This document shows positions 9,287 to 17,889 of a stretch of 48,595 nucleotides of DNA, in pieces. How positions within the stretch are numbered: the stretch's first letter is position 1; every line of letters starts with the position of its first letter. The DNA comes from an uncultured Selenomonadales bacterium (lineage in GTDB: Bacteria > Bacillota > Negativicutes > Selenomonadales > Selenomonadaceae), in the NCBI GenBank assembly GCA_946536825.1, contig CAMNEX010000003.1:1-48595 (forward strand). The letters are read 5' to 3'. The notes beneath the pieces are model-generated. The model saw nothing but the letters and a program-made list of their open reading frames with translations. It did no database searches and was not told where the DNA came from. The translations under genes and the position numbers were made by a program.

Positions 9287-9315
9287 TTGACATATTCCTC
9301 TACAATCTATAAAAT
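9287..9315 (+). promoter_or_regulatory. Putative rny promoter
   Basis: TTGACA - 17 nt - TAAAAT. Confidence 0.6.
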
Positions 9316-9345
9316 ATCGTGGTATTCAAGGAAAAAATTTAGGGG

Positions 9346-10890
9346 GTGAGTGTTATCGCTATTACTATCGCAGCAGTCATCATTGCAATAATCCTCGGCG
9401 CATTGGGCGGCTACACGGCGCGAAAAAGAACTGCCGAAGCAAAAATCGGTTCGGCGGAAGATGAAGCGCGGCGCATTGTCGACGAGGCGCGAGAAAAATC
9501 TAACGCAGAAAAAAAAGAAGCCATTCTTGAAGCTAAGGAAGAAATTCATAGAATGCGGCAGGATCTCGATCGCGATACCAAAGAAAGACGCAACGAGCTT
9601 TCGCGGCAGGAGCGGCGCGTGGTTCAGAAGGAAGAAAATCTCGACAAAAAGCTGGATTCACTGGAAAAAAAGGAAGTTCTTCTGAGTAAAAAAGAGGCAA
9701 GACTCAATGAATCTCAAGCACAGCTTGACGCAATGCAGGAAAAGGAGGATGCAGAACTTGAACGAATTGCCGCGCTGAGCAAGGAAGAGGCACGCGGCAT
9801 TATCATGAGCGAGGTTGAAGAAGGTTTAAAACACGACAAGGCAGTCAGAATCAAAGAATACGAAGCGCAAATCAAGGACGAGGCAGAAAAAAAAGCGCGT
9901 GACATTTTGAGCACGGCAATTCAACGTTGCGCGGCAGATCACGTGACTGAAACAACGGTATCTGTTGTATCACTTCCGAGCGACGACATGAAAGGGCGGA
10001 TTATCGGACGCGAAGGCAGAAATATCAGAACACTTGAAACTTTGACGGGCATTGATTTAATTATCGACGACACGCCCGAAGCGGTTATCTTGTCGGGCTT
10101 TGACCCTGTCAAAAGGGAAATTGCCCGCGTCGCTCTCGAAAAATTAATTTCGGACGGAAGAATTCACCCTGCGCGGATTGAAGAAATGGTCGAAAAGGCG
10201 CAACGCGACGTCGATAACCGCATGAAGGAGGCGGGCGAACAGGCAACTTTCAAAGTCGGAGTGCATGGAATTCATCCCGAACTTGTCAAACTTTTGGGGC
10301 GGCTGAAGTATCGCACAAGCTATGGACAAAATGTTTTAAGTCACTCAATCGAAGTGGCATTGCTCGCGGGAATTATGGCGAGTGAACTCGGAGTTGATGT
10401 GAATTTGGCAAAACGAGCGGGGCTCCTCCACGACATAGGAAAAGCGGTAGATCACGAAGTCGAAGGACCGCACGTGACAATCGGCGCGGATTTGGCAAAG
10501 CGTTATCGTGAAAATAAAAACGTCATAAACGCGATAGCCTCTCACCACGGCGACATTGAGGCGACTTCGGTTGAAGCGGTTTTGGTTGCGGCGGCGGACG
10601 CAGTTTCGGCGGCAAGACCCGGCGCAAGGCGCGAAAGTTTGGAAATGTATCTCAAGCGGCTCAAAATGCTTGAGGAAATTGCCGAGTCATTTGAAGGCGT
10701 CGAGAGATGTTTTGCAATTCAGGCAGGGCGAGAAATTCGCGTCATGGTTAAGCCCGATAAAATCGACGACGCGGCGGCAATTACCCTTGCGCATGACATA
10801 GTTAAAAAGATTGAAAAGGATTTGGATTATCCCGGACAAATTCGGGCGACAATTATTCGAGAAGTTCGAGTCGTCGATTACGCAAAATAA
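9346..10890 (+). CDS. rny: Ribonuclease Y
   Basis: N-terminal TM, long coiled coil, KH ([15 protein letters not shown]) and HD ([10 protein letters not shown]) motifs; GTG start after AGGGGG. Confidence 0.95.
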   Translation: MSVIAITIAAVIIAIILGALGGYTARKRTAEAKIGSAEDEARRIVDEAREKSNAEKKEAILEAKEEIHRMRQDLDRDTKERRNELSRQERRVVQKEENLDKKLDSLEKKEVLLSKKEARLNESQAQLDAMQEKEDAELERIAALSKEEARGIIMSEVEEGLKHDKAVRIKEYEAQIKDEAEKKARDILSTAIQRCAADHVTETTVSVVSLPSDDMKGRIIGREGRNIRTLETLTGIDLIIDDTPEAVILSGFDPVKREIARVALEKLISDGRIHPARIEEMVEKAQRDVDNRMKEAGEQATFKVGVHGIHPELVKLLGRLKYRTSYGQNVLSHSIEVALLAGIMASELGVDVNLAKRAGLLHDIGKAVDHEVEGPHVTIGADLAKRYRENKNVINAIASHHGDIEATSVEAVLVAAADAVSAARPGARRESLEMYLKRLKMLEEIAESFEGVERCFAIQAGREIRVMVKPDKIDDAAAITLAHDIVKKIEKDLDYPGQIRATIIREVRVVDYAK

Positions 10891-10892
10891 GG

Positions 10893-10961
10893 GACAAAGG
10901 AGAAGGGACAAGGGAAAAGTTCAAAATCCCTTACCCCTTGCCCCATGTCCCTTTTCCCTTA
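10893..10961. repeat. Imperfect G-tract/C-tract inverted repeat in rny downstream spacer
   Basis: AAGGGACAAAGGAGAAGGGACAAGGGA ... TCCCTTACCCCTTGCCCCATGTCCCTTTTCCCTT. Confidence 0.75.
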
Positions 10962-10978
10962 CAAAGGAGGTTAGAGCG

Positions 10979-11506
10979 GTGTTTGATTTTTTAAAAAAGG
11001 CGAAGAAACCCGATCCCGATGCCGGGCGGCTTTTGGCGTCGATTTTGGTAGTTTTTCCTGCAATTCAATCAGTGACTTACGAATCAAAAGACGAGACGCT
11101 TCAATTCTCCTTTGCATTGAATGGGAAATTTTCACACGACGATTTTCAGAAGTTCTTAAACTACGTGGCGGAATCGATAGAAACTTTCCACCATTTGGAA
11201 GGGCTCGGCGGCGCGACGATTGAACTAAATGTTGAGGGGATTTACGGCACTTGCTTTTTAAATGTTCGGCGCGACGTGGCAACTTTGACTTGTCGGGAGC
11301 TGTCGCTTTTGACGGAGTTAGCAGCAAATTATTTCGGCGACAATCTGATTGAGGAATATGACGACGATCACATTCCCGACGAAGAATATTTAATGGAGCA
11401 GGAAGATTATCTTGAGCAATGTTTAAACAATATGCGGCAACTGCGGGTCGAAGGGCGGCTTGTCGGCGTTCGCGAACATGAGCGCGTTGTAGTTTATGCG
11501 CGCTAG
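10979..11506 (+). CDS. Conserved-context protein of unknown function between rny and ymdB (176 aa incl. stop)
   Basis: AAAGGAGG RBS and GTG start; acidic C-terminus; the ORF-track start at 10811 overlaps rny and is unlikely. Confidence 0.75.
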   Translation: MFDFLKKAKKPDPDAGRLLASILVVFPAIQSVTYESKDETLQFSFALNGKFSHDDFQKFLNYVAESIETFHHLEGLGGATIELNVEGIYGTCFLNVRRDVATLTCRELSLLTELAANYFGDNLIEEYDDDHIPDEEYLMEQEDYLEQCLNNMRQLRVEGRLVGVREHERVVVYAR

Positions 11507-11525
11507 GAAAGAGAGGAAAAATTTT

Positions 11526-12314
11526 TTGAAAATACTAATGGTCGGTGATGTTGTCGGCAGAACCGGCAGATATTTTTTTATGGAACAGACGCCCGAACTA
11601 AAACAGGCGAAAAAAATTGATATGGTCATCGTCAACGGCGAAAATGCCGCTCACGGCAAAGGCTTAACGCCGCAAATTTTCAACGAACTGATTAAGGGCG
11701 GCGCGGACGTCGTGACGAGCGGGAATCACATTTGGGATAATCCCAATGTCCTGCAGATTATCGACACGGAACCTTTTCTGCTTCGTCCCGCGAATTATCC
11801 CGAAGATACGCCCGGCAATAGTTTTTGCATTTACCCTATCGGCAAAAAAAATATCGGCGTGATAAATATGTCGGGCAGGATTTTTATGCAACCGCCAATG
11901 GACGATCCTTTTCGGCTCGGAGAAAAAATTGTAAAGTTCCTCAAAAAAACTTGCGACGTAATTTTGGTTGACTTCCACGCCGAGGCAACCAGCGAGAAAC
12001 TCGCCTTTGCACATCTTTTTGACGGAAAAATTACAGCGGTTGTCGGCACGCATACGCATGTTCAAACGGCGGACGAAAAAATTTTGCCGAAAGGCACGGC
12101 TTATATCAGCGATTTGGGCATGGTCGGCGCGGAGAATTCGATTTTGGGTATGGCGATTGAGCCTGTAATAAAAAAATTTTTAAGCGGACGACCGAGCAAA
12201 TTTGAAGTTGCCGAGGGCGCGAGCGTTTATTGCGCCGCCTTGCTTACAATAAACGACGCGACGAACAAAGCAACCAAAATAGAACGAATTTTTATCAAAG
12301 AACGCAAGCGGTGA
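11526..12314 (+). CDS. ymdB: YmdB-family metallophosphoesterase (TIGR00282-like)
   Basis: LKILMVGDVVGRTGR, VNGENAAHGKGLT, SGNHIWDN, DFHAEATSEK, GTHTHVQTAD. Confidence 0.92.
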   Translation: MKILMVGDVVGRTGRYFFMEQTPELKQAKKIDMVIVNGENAAHGKGLTPQIFNELIKGGADVVTSGNHIWDNPNVLQIIDTEPFLLRPANYPEDTPGNSFCIYPIGKKNIGVINMSGRIFMQPPMDDPFRLGEKIVKFLKKTCDVILVDFHAEATSEKLAFAHLFDGKITAVVGTHTHVQTADEKILPKGTAYISDLGMVGAENSILGMAIEPVIKKFLSGRPSKFEVAEGASVYCAALLTINDATNKATKIERIFIKERKR

Positions 12315-12509
12315 TAAAAATTTTTTAGAGAATAATAAATAACCGCTATTAACAAGTGAAATAAAATATATGCCAAAATCGGCGGGTTTAGTGAAGGATT
12401 TAAATTAAGTTTGAAGAATTAACAAGGAAAATAATTTAGACGCAGAAGGAGCCGCAGCAGGTAGAAAACCACTACAACACCAAAATGCAACAAGGGAGGA
12501 GGACCAGTT

Positions 12510-12770
12510 ATGGAAATTCTAAAGGTATCAGCCAAATCTAACCCCAATTCCGTCGCCGGCGCACTCGCGGGAGTTATCCGCGAAACCGGAAGTGCCGAGA
12601 TGCAGGCGATAGGTGCCGGAGCGCTGAACCAAGCGGTTAAAGCGGTTGCCATTGCACGCGGCTTCGTGGCACCGCACGGCGTAGACCTCATCTGCATTCC
12701 TGCTTTTACGGACATTGAAATTGACGGGAGTGAACGCACTGCTATCAAACTCATAGTCGAACCGCGTTGA
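12510..12770 (+). CDS. spoVS: Stage V sporulation protein S
   Basis: MEILKVSAKSNPNSVAGALAGVIRETG...QAIGAGALNQAVKAVAIARG; GGGAGGAGG RBS. Confidence 0.96.
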   Translation: MEILKVSAKSNPNSVAGALAGVIRETGSAEMQAIGAGALNQAVKAVAIARGFVAPHGVDLICIPAFTDIEIDGSERTAIKLIVEPR

Positions 12771-12875
12771 TTCCACGGCAACTCACCCCGTCTCGGCACT
12801 CATTTGAAGTTGTATCAAAAATTTTTCAGAAGCCGTAAAGGCGGACATTTGTAACAGTCACGGAGGGAAAGTTTA

Positions 12876-13700
12876 ATGGCGGGCGATTTGCATACCCATA
12901 CGAATTTTTCGGACGGTTCCTACTCTCCCGAAGAACTCGTGACGGCAGCAAAAAAAATCGGTCTCCACTATCTGGGCATAACCGATCATGACACTGTTGA
13001 CGGTGTTCGTCATCTTTACGAAAACGGGCTCTACCCCGGTAGGGGCGTAAATATAATTCCCGGGGTCGAGCTTAGCGCAAATCACCCCGAAAGGGATATT
13101 CACATTGTCGGTTACAACATTGATATTTATAATGAAGCCCTCTTGGAAATGATTGACAAAATTATTGAGGCGCGCTGGGAAAGATTCAGCGAAATTATCA
13201 GCATTCTGCAGATTAAAAAATACAACATTCGCGAGGCGGACGTTTTAAAAATCGCGGGCACCAGTCGCTCAATCGGTCGGGCGCATATTGCGCGGACGTT
13301 GGTAAAAGCGGGCGCGTTTAAAAGTGTCCGGGACGCTTTCGACAAAATGCTCGGCAAAGGAAAACCTGCCTATGTGCCGCGTTACTTGCCGGAGGTCGAC
13401 GAAATAATTGAGGTTATTCATCAAGCGGGCGGAAAAGCCGTTTTGGCTCACCCAAAACTTGTCGGCGACGATGAGTTGGTTGAGGAGCTTTGCAAAAAAG
13501 TGGACGGTTTGGAAGTTTATTATCCCTTCCACAAGCCGGCAGAAGTTCAGCATTATTTTTTCCTTGCACAGAAATACAACCTTCTGATAACCGGCGGTAG
13601 CGATTTTCACGGGACTTCTTCCAGATTCGTCAAAGAACTCGGAGAATTTACGATAAGCGATAAGCTTGCCGAAAAATTTTTCGTCGAGCCGCAAAACTAA
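12876..13700 (+). CDS. PHP domain phosphoesterase (RNase AM/YciV-like)
   Basis: DLHTHTNFSDGSYSPEEL, ITDHDTVDG, PGVELSAN, GSDFHG. Confidence 0.9.
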   Translation: MAGDLHTHTNFSDGSYSPEELVTAAKKIGLHYLGITDHDTVDGVRHLYENGLYPGRGVNIIPGVELSANHPERDIHIVGYNIDIYNEALLEMIDKIIEARWERFSEIISILQIKKYNIREADVLKIAGTSRSIGRAHIARTLVKAGAFKSVRDAFDKMLGKGKPAYVPRYLPEVDEIIEVIHQAGGKAVLAHPKLVGDDELVEELCKKVDGLEVYYPFHKPAEVQHYFFLAQKYNLLITGGSDFHGTSSRFVKELGEFTISDKLAEKFFVEPQN

Positions 13701-13729
13701 TTTAAGCGTATGAAATTGAGCAAAAAAAT

Positions 13730-13761
13730 AATCCGTCTCAACCGAGGCGGGTTATTTTTTT
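13730..13761 (+). terminator. Rho-independent terminator
   Basis: CCGTCTC AACC GAGGCGG then T-tract. Confidence 0.7.
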
Positions 13762-13784
13762 ATTGCGTTTTGTCATAAGTTTTC

Positions 13785-16700
13785 TTAATTGATTTTTACA
13801 AGCCGCTCGCCGTTTAGCAGGTAAAGATATTTTTCCGCGACGTTTATTTTCAGCAAAGCCTCAACCGCCGCCGCGTAAAGTTCAATCTGAATTTTGTAGC
13901 GTTCGCCGATATTTTCTGAATCGCGGTCGGTTTTGTAGTCAAGCAAAATCCATTTGCCTGCCGCGTCTTTGAACAGTAAATCGATTATCCCTTGTATAAA
14001 AATTTTCTCCTTGACGTGAAAAAATTTTTCGGCGTCAATCAGTCGGCTGAACGGCAACTCGCGATAAAATTCCTGCGACGATATAAGCCGCTGTCCGAGT
14101 TCACCGGCAAAAAATTTCGCAATCCGCTCCGCCCGAATAACTTTGACATTCTCTTTTGGAATAATTTCGCGGCGGGCGAGTTCCTCAATCTGCGCGGCAA
14201 TTCCTTTCTTTGACAAATCGCCGCGTAAATTCAAATTCTGCATGACTTTATGCATGAGCGAACCGAATTCCGCGCCCGAAAGTTTTTTCACCTGCATGAA
14301 GTTCGGACGACGATAAATAAATTTCTCGGCGGATTTTTTCTGTGCGAAGTCCTCGAATAGCGGCGGCTCCTCTTCTTCTGCGCGGCGTTTCAGCTCCGTG
14401 ACTGAAAGTTTTGCGGGGATTTTTTCAAGCGGCGTCGGCGAAAGTTTTTCGGGCGTCGACAAAATTTTTTTCGCTGTCGTGTCGAGTCCGCGCTCCTTTA
14501 CCGCCAAAATTTTTTCCAACGGCACGCGCTCCGATTTTATCGCCGGATAAATCGCGTCTTTTATCGGCAACAGCCAATCCATAAATTTTCCCGCCGATAA
14601 AATTTCGTAATCGTCCAAAATGTCGACCGGCGTCAATTTCTCCAACGCGGTTTTACTTGTTGTTCCGACTAAAAATAATTTTTCCTGCGCCCGCGTCAAA
14701 GCCACGTACAAAATCCGAAGTTCTTCGGCGAGAGATTCTTCCTCAATTTTTTTCGACACGGCTTGAGTTGCCAGCGTTTTGACTTTCAGTTGAAAGCCTT
14801 TCGGCGTCCGATGCGCTCCAATTCCCAGCTCCCTGTGCATGAAAAGTTTTTTCCGCTTGTAATCTTCGTTGTTGAATTGCTTGCCGATACCCGCCACAAA
14901 AACCACGGGATATTCAAGCCCTTTGCTTTTGTGAATCGTGACGACGCGCACGACGTCTTCATTTTCGCCGAGCGTCGTCGCAGTCGATAAATCTTTTTGC
15001 AAACCTTGAAGCTTTTTTATAAACTCCAAAAATCTCGACAAGCCGCGGGCGTTTGTCGCCTCGAAGGCGGCGGCGCGGTCGATTAAAATTCGCAAATTCG
15101 CCTGCCTTGCGTCGCCGCGATTTTCTTTGCCGACAAAGTCATAATAGCCCGTCTCGCGATAAAGTTTGCTCAAAAGTTCGGGCACGCTTAGTTGTCGCGC
15201 CGCGTCCCGCCAATAATTTATCTTCGCCAAAAAATTTTTGCATTTTTCCGAGCCGAGACTGACTGCCGTATAAAAATCCGCGTCGGGCTTGGCAATTTTA
15301 ATTTCGGCAAGCTCCTCCGCCGTGAAATTTCCAATCGGGCTGAGCATGACCGCCGCAAGCGGAATATCCTGCCGCGCATTATCCAACAAACTCAAAAGAC
15401 TGACGACAATTTGAACTTCCGTCGCCCGAAAATAATTTTCTTCGTCGGGCACATAGGCGGGCACCCCGAACTTTTTCAGCGTGTCGAGAATTTCAAACGC
15501 CTGAGTTTTAGGCGAGCGGTGAAGAATAACAATATCCCGAAATTCAACGGGGCGATAAATTTCGCCGTCGCGCACGAGTTTTTCGGATTTTATAAGCTCG
15601 TGAATTTTGCCCGCGATAAAGCGCATTTCAAGTTCAATCGCCTTGCTGTCGTCGTTGGAATCTTTCTCCCGTTCAATGTAAAAAAATTCGGGGCGTTCGT
15701 CGAAATAATTTTCTCCGACTTCGTAACTCGCGCCGAATTGAAGTTGCGCCGCCTCGTTGTAATCTATCTCCGTCGCACGCTTGTTCATTAGCCGCTTAAA
15801 AATTTCGTTGACCGCGCAGATAATTTTCTCCCGACTCCGGAAATTTTTCGACAGATTTATACAGCGATAATTTTCCATTTTGTTCTTGAAATTGGCGGAA
15901 TCGACAAGGCGGAAACGATAAATCGACTGCTTGACATCTCCGACGAAAAACAGATTGTCGCCGCGAGAAATTTTTTGGACAATCGCCTCCTGCACGCCGT
16001 TTGTATCCTGGTATTCATCAACCATAATGAATTTAAATTTTTGGCGGTAAGCGTCGGCGACTTCGGGCGCGGCATCGAAAATTTTCAGCGCGAAATGTTC
16101 CATGTCGGCAAAATCGATAATGCCGCGTTCGCGCTTGGCGGCGGCGAAGGCTTGCGAAAAATCTTTCGTCACGCGGATTAATTCTTTTATCGGCTTGAAA
16201 AGTTCGCGAACATCGGAAATCATTTTATCCGCGGGCGCAAGAAAATAATTTTTGCGCAGGTCGAGAAGTTTTTCCTTGTAGCCGTCGCGCAGATTTTGAA
16301 TATTATCTTTAACAATTTTTTTATCACCAACGAATTTTCCGCCGCCGAAATTGCAAAATTTAATCGCCCAAATCTTGTCGTAAGTTTTATCCCAATCGTC
16401 ACGGGAATTTTTTAAATCGTTGAGCTGATTAAAATCGTCGCCGATAACATTGACTTTGATATTATTTTTTTCGGCGAGTTGAATTGCCTCCGCGCAGTCG
16501 CCAAAAATTTTATCCAGCGTTTCGGAGATATACGGCTTGAGAATTTCTTTAAACCAGGAAATATCTTCCAGCCGCGCAGTTTCGGGCAAATCGTAAGGCG
16601 CGGCGAGCGAATCGAGCCAATCTTCAGGATAAGGCATGCTCAGCGAAAAATTATGCAGGTCGATAATCATTTCGTGAATTTTATCGTCGCCGTGAACATT

Positions 16701-17189
16701 GCCGCCAAATTCGTCCGTGAAATTTTTAAAAGCCTCGCCGCCGTTCTTGTAGTTTTCCTCAAAAAGTTCCTCGATAACTTCCTTTTTCAAAATGTCAAGT
16801 TCGTTATCGTCGGCAGTGCGAAATTTCGGATCAAGATAAATTCGCGAAAAATTTCTGCGCAAAATCGATTGACAAAAAGAATCGAACGTTGAAATCTGCG
16901 CGGTGCTCAAAAGAATTATTTGGCGTTCGAGGCGCGTCTGATTGTCGGCGTCAAGTTCGGTTTCAAGGCGTTTCATTAAGGCGGCTTGAATTCGCGAACG
17001 CATTTCCTGCGCGGCGGCGTTCGTGAAAGTCACGATTAACATTTCGTCGACTTCGCAAAAATTTTCCTCAATCAATCTTATGACGCGCTCGACTAGGACG
17101 CGAGTTTTGCCCGCGCCCGCCGCTGCCGCCGTCAAAATATTTTCGCCGCGAGCCTCAACAGCCGCGAGTTGTTCCTTTGTCAGTTCCAT
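13785..17189 (-). CDS. addA: ATP-dependent helicase/nuclease subunit A
   Basis: MELTKEQLAAVEARGENILTAAAAGAGKTRVLVERV (Walker A), VDEYQDTN, VTIHKSKGLEYPVVF, nuclease motif LLDYKTDRD. Confidence 0.93.
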   Translation of the reverse strand: MELTKEQLAAVEARGENILTAAAAGAGKTRVLVERVIRLIEENFCEVDEMLIVTFTNAAAQEMRSRIQAALMKRLETELDADNQTRLERQIILLSTAQISTFDSFCQSILRRNFSRIYLDPKFRTADDNELDILKKEVIEELFEENYKNGGEAFKNFTDEFGGNVHGDDKIHEMIIDLHNFSLSMPYPEDWLDSLAAPYDLPETARLEDISWFKEILKPYISETLDKIFGDCAEAIQLAEKNNIKVNVIGDDFNQLNDLKNSRDDWDKTYDKIWAIKFCNFGGGKFVGDKKIVKDNIQNLRDGYKEKLLDLRKNYFLAPADKMISDVRELFKPIKELIRVTKDFSQAFAAAKRERGIIDFADMEHFALKIFDAAPEVADAYRQKFKFIMVDEYQDTNGVQEAIVQKISRGDNLFFVGDVKQSIYRFRLVDSANFKNKMENYRCINLSKNFRSREKIICAVNEIFKRLMNKRATEIDYNEAAQLQFGASYEVGENYFDERPEFFYIEREKDSNDDSKAIELEMRFIAGKIHELIKSEKLVRDGEIYRPVEFRDIVILHRSPKTQAFEILDTLKKFGVPAYVPDEENYFRATEVQIVVSLLSLLDNARQDIPLAAVMLSPIGNFTAEELAEIKIAKPDADFYTAVSLGSEKCKNFLAKINYWRDAARQLSVPELLSKLYRETGYYDFVGKENRGDARQANLRILIDRAAAFEATNARGLSRFLEFIKKLQGLQKDLSTATTLGENEDVVRVVTIHKSKGLEYPVVFVAGIGKQFNNEDYKRKKLFMHRELGIGAHRTPKGFQLKVKTLATQAVSKKIEEESLAEELRILYVALTRAQEKLFLVGTTSKTALEKLTPVDILDDYEILSAGKFMDWLLPIKDAIYPAIKSERVPLEKILAVKERGLDTTAKKILSTPEKLSPTPLEKIPAKLSVTELKRRAEEEEPPLFEDFAQKKSAEKFIYRRPNFMQVKKLSGAEFGSLMHKVMQNLNLRGDLSKKGIAAQIEELARREIIPKENVKVIRAERIAKFFAGELGQRLISSQEFYRELPFSRLIDAEKFFHVKEKIFIQGIIDLLFKDAAGKWILLDYKTDRDSENIGERYKIQIELYAAAVEALLKINVAEKYLYLLNGERLVKIN

Positions 17190-17223
17190 AATTAAAACCT
17201 CAACATTGCCAGCGCAAAAATTC

Positions 17224-17784
17224 TCAATCGAATTTAAGTTCTCCTCGCTCCAAACGTTCGCGAAGTGTCGGAGCTTTGGCGTCTTTATCTGCCAAAATCG
17301 TCGGCGCGAAAGGCCAATCAATTTTAATTTCCGGGTCGTCCCAACGAATATTCCCGTCACAATTCGGCGCGTAAAAATTATCCGCTTTGTATTGAATCTC
17401 AACGTCGTCGGTTAAAGTCAAAAAGCCATGAGCAAAGCCGCGGGGAATCAGCAGTTGTTTTTTGTTTTCGGCAGTGAGTTCGACGGCAACCCATTTTGCA
17501 AAAGTTTCGGAACCTTCGCGAATATCAATCGCCACGTCCAAAAGTTTGCCGCGAGTGCAACGGACGAGTTTTGTTTGGGCAAAAGGAGCCGTCTGATAGT
17601 GCAAGCCGCGAAGAGTTCCCTTCTGCGCGGAGTAAGATTGATTATCCTGCAGAAAATTAAAATTGAGTCCCGCCGCCTCCATTTTGCGCGCCGACCACGT
17701 TTCCATAAACCAGCCGCGAGCGTCGCCGAAAACTTTTGGTTCCAAAATCAAAACGCCTTCCAAATCAGTTTTAGTCACTTGCAT
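17224..17784 (-). CDS. rfbC: dTDP-4-dehydrorhamnose 3,5-epimerase
   Basis: FGDARGWFMETW, QDNQSYSAQKGTLRGLHYQ, IPRGFAHGFLTL, WDDPEIKIDWP. Confidence 0.95.
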   Translation of the reverse strand: MQVTKTDLEGVLILEPKVFGDARGWFMETWSARKMEAAGLNFNFLQDNQSYSAQKGTLRGLHYQTAPFAQTKLVRCTRGKLLDVAIDIREGSETFAKWVAVELTAENKKQLLIPRGFAHGFLTLTDDVEIQYKADNFYAPNCDGNIRWDDPEIKIDWPFAPTILADKDAKAPTLRERLERGELKFD

Positions 17785-17889
17785 AAAAAATTCCTCCCAA
17801 ATTTAATTTTTAGGCAGTTTATCCGTTTTGCTGTTGACCGTCAAGCAAAGACAAGATATTATGCTTTAAATCATTTTGGAGGCGGTAAT

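Noticed and set aside
10893-10961. CRISPR-like repeat
   Set aside because: Only one inverted repeat with irregular units; no spacers or cas genes
10811-10978. Upstream extension of the ORF at 10811..11506
   Set aside because: Overlaps rny and the G-tract repeat; a GTG at 10979 has a proper RBS
12510-12770. SpoVS as evidence that this organism sporulates
   Set aside because: SpoVS is also found in non-sporulating bacteria, and no other sporulation-specific genes are in the window
15192-15791. 199-aa plus-strand ORF inside addA
   Set aside because: Antisense shadow ORF of a well-supported gene; no RBS or family match
17428-17889. ORF track extends the transferase ORF 154 codons upstream
   Set aside because: This part is antisense to rfbC; a GTG at 17890 with a GGAGG RBS fits better
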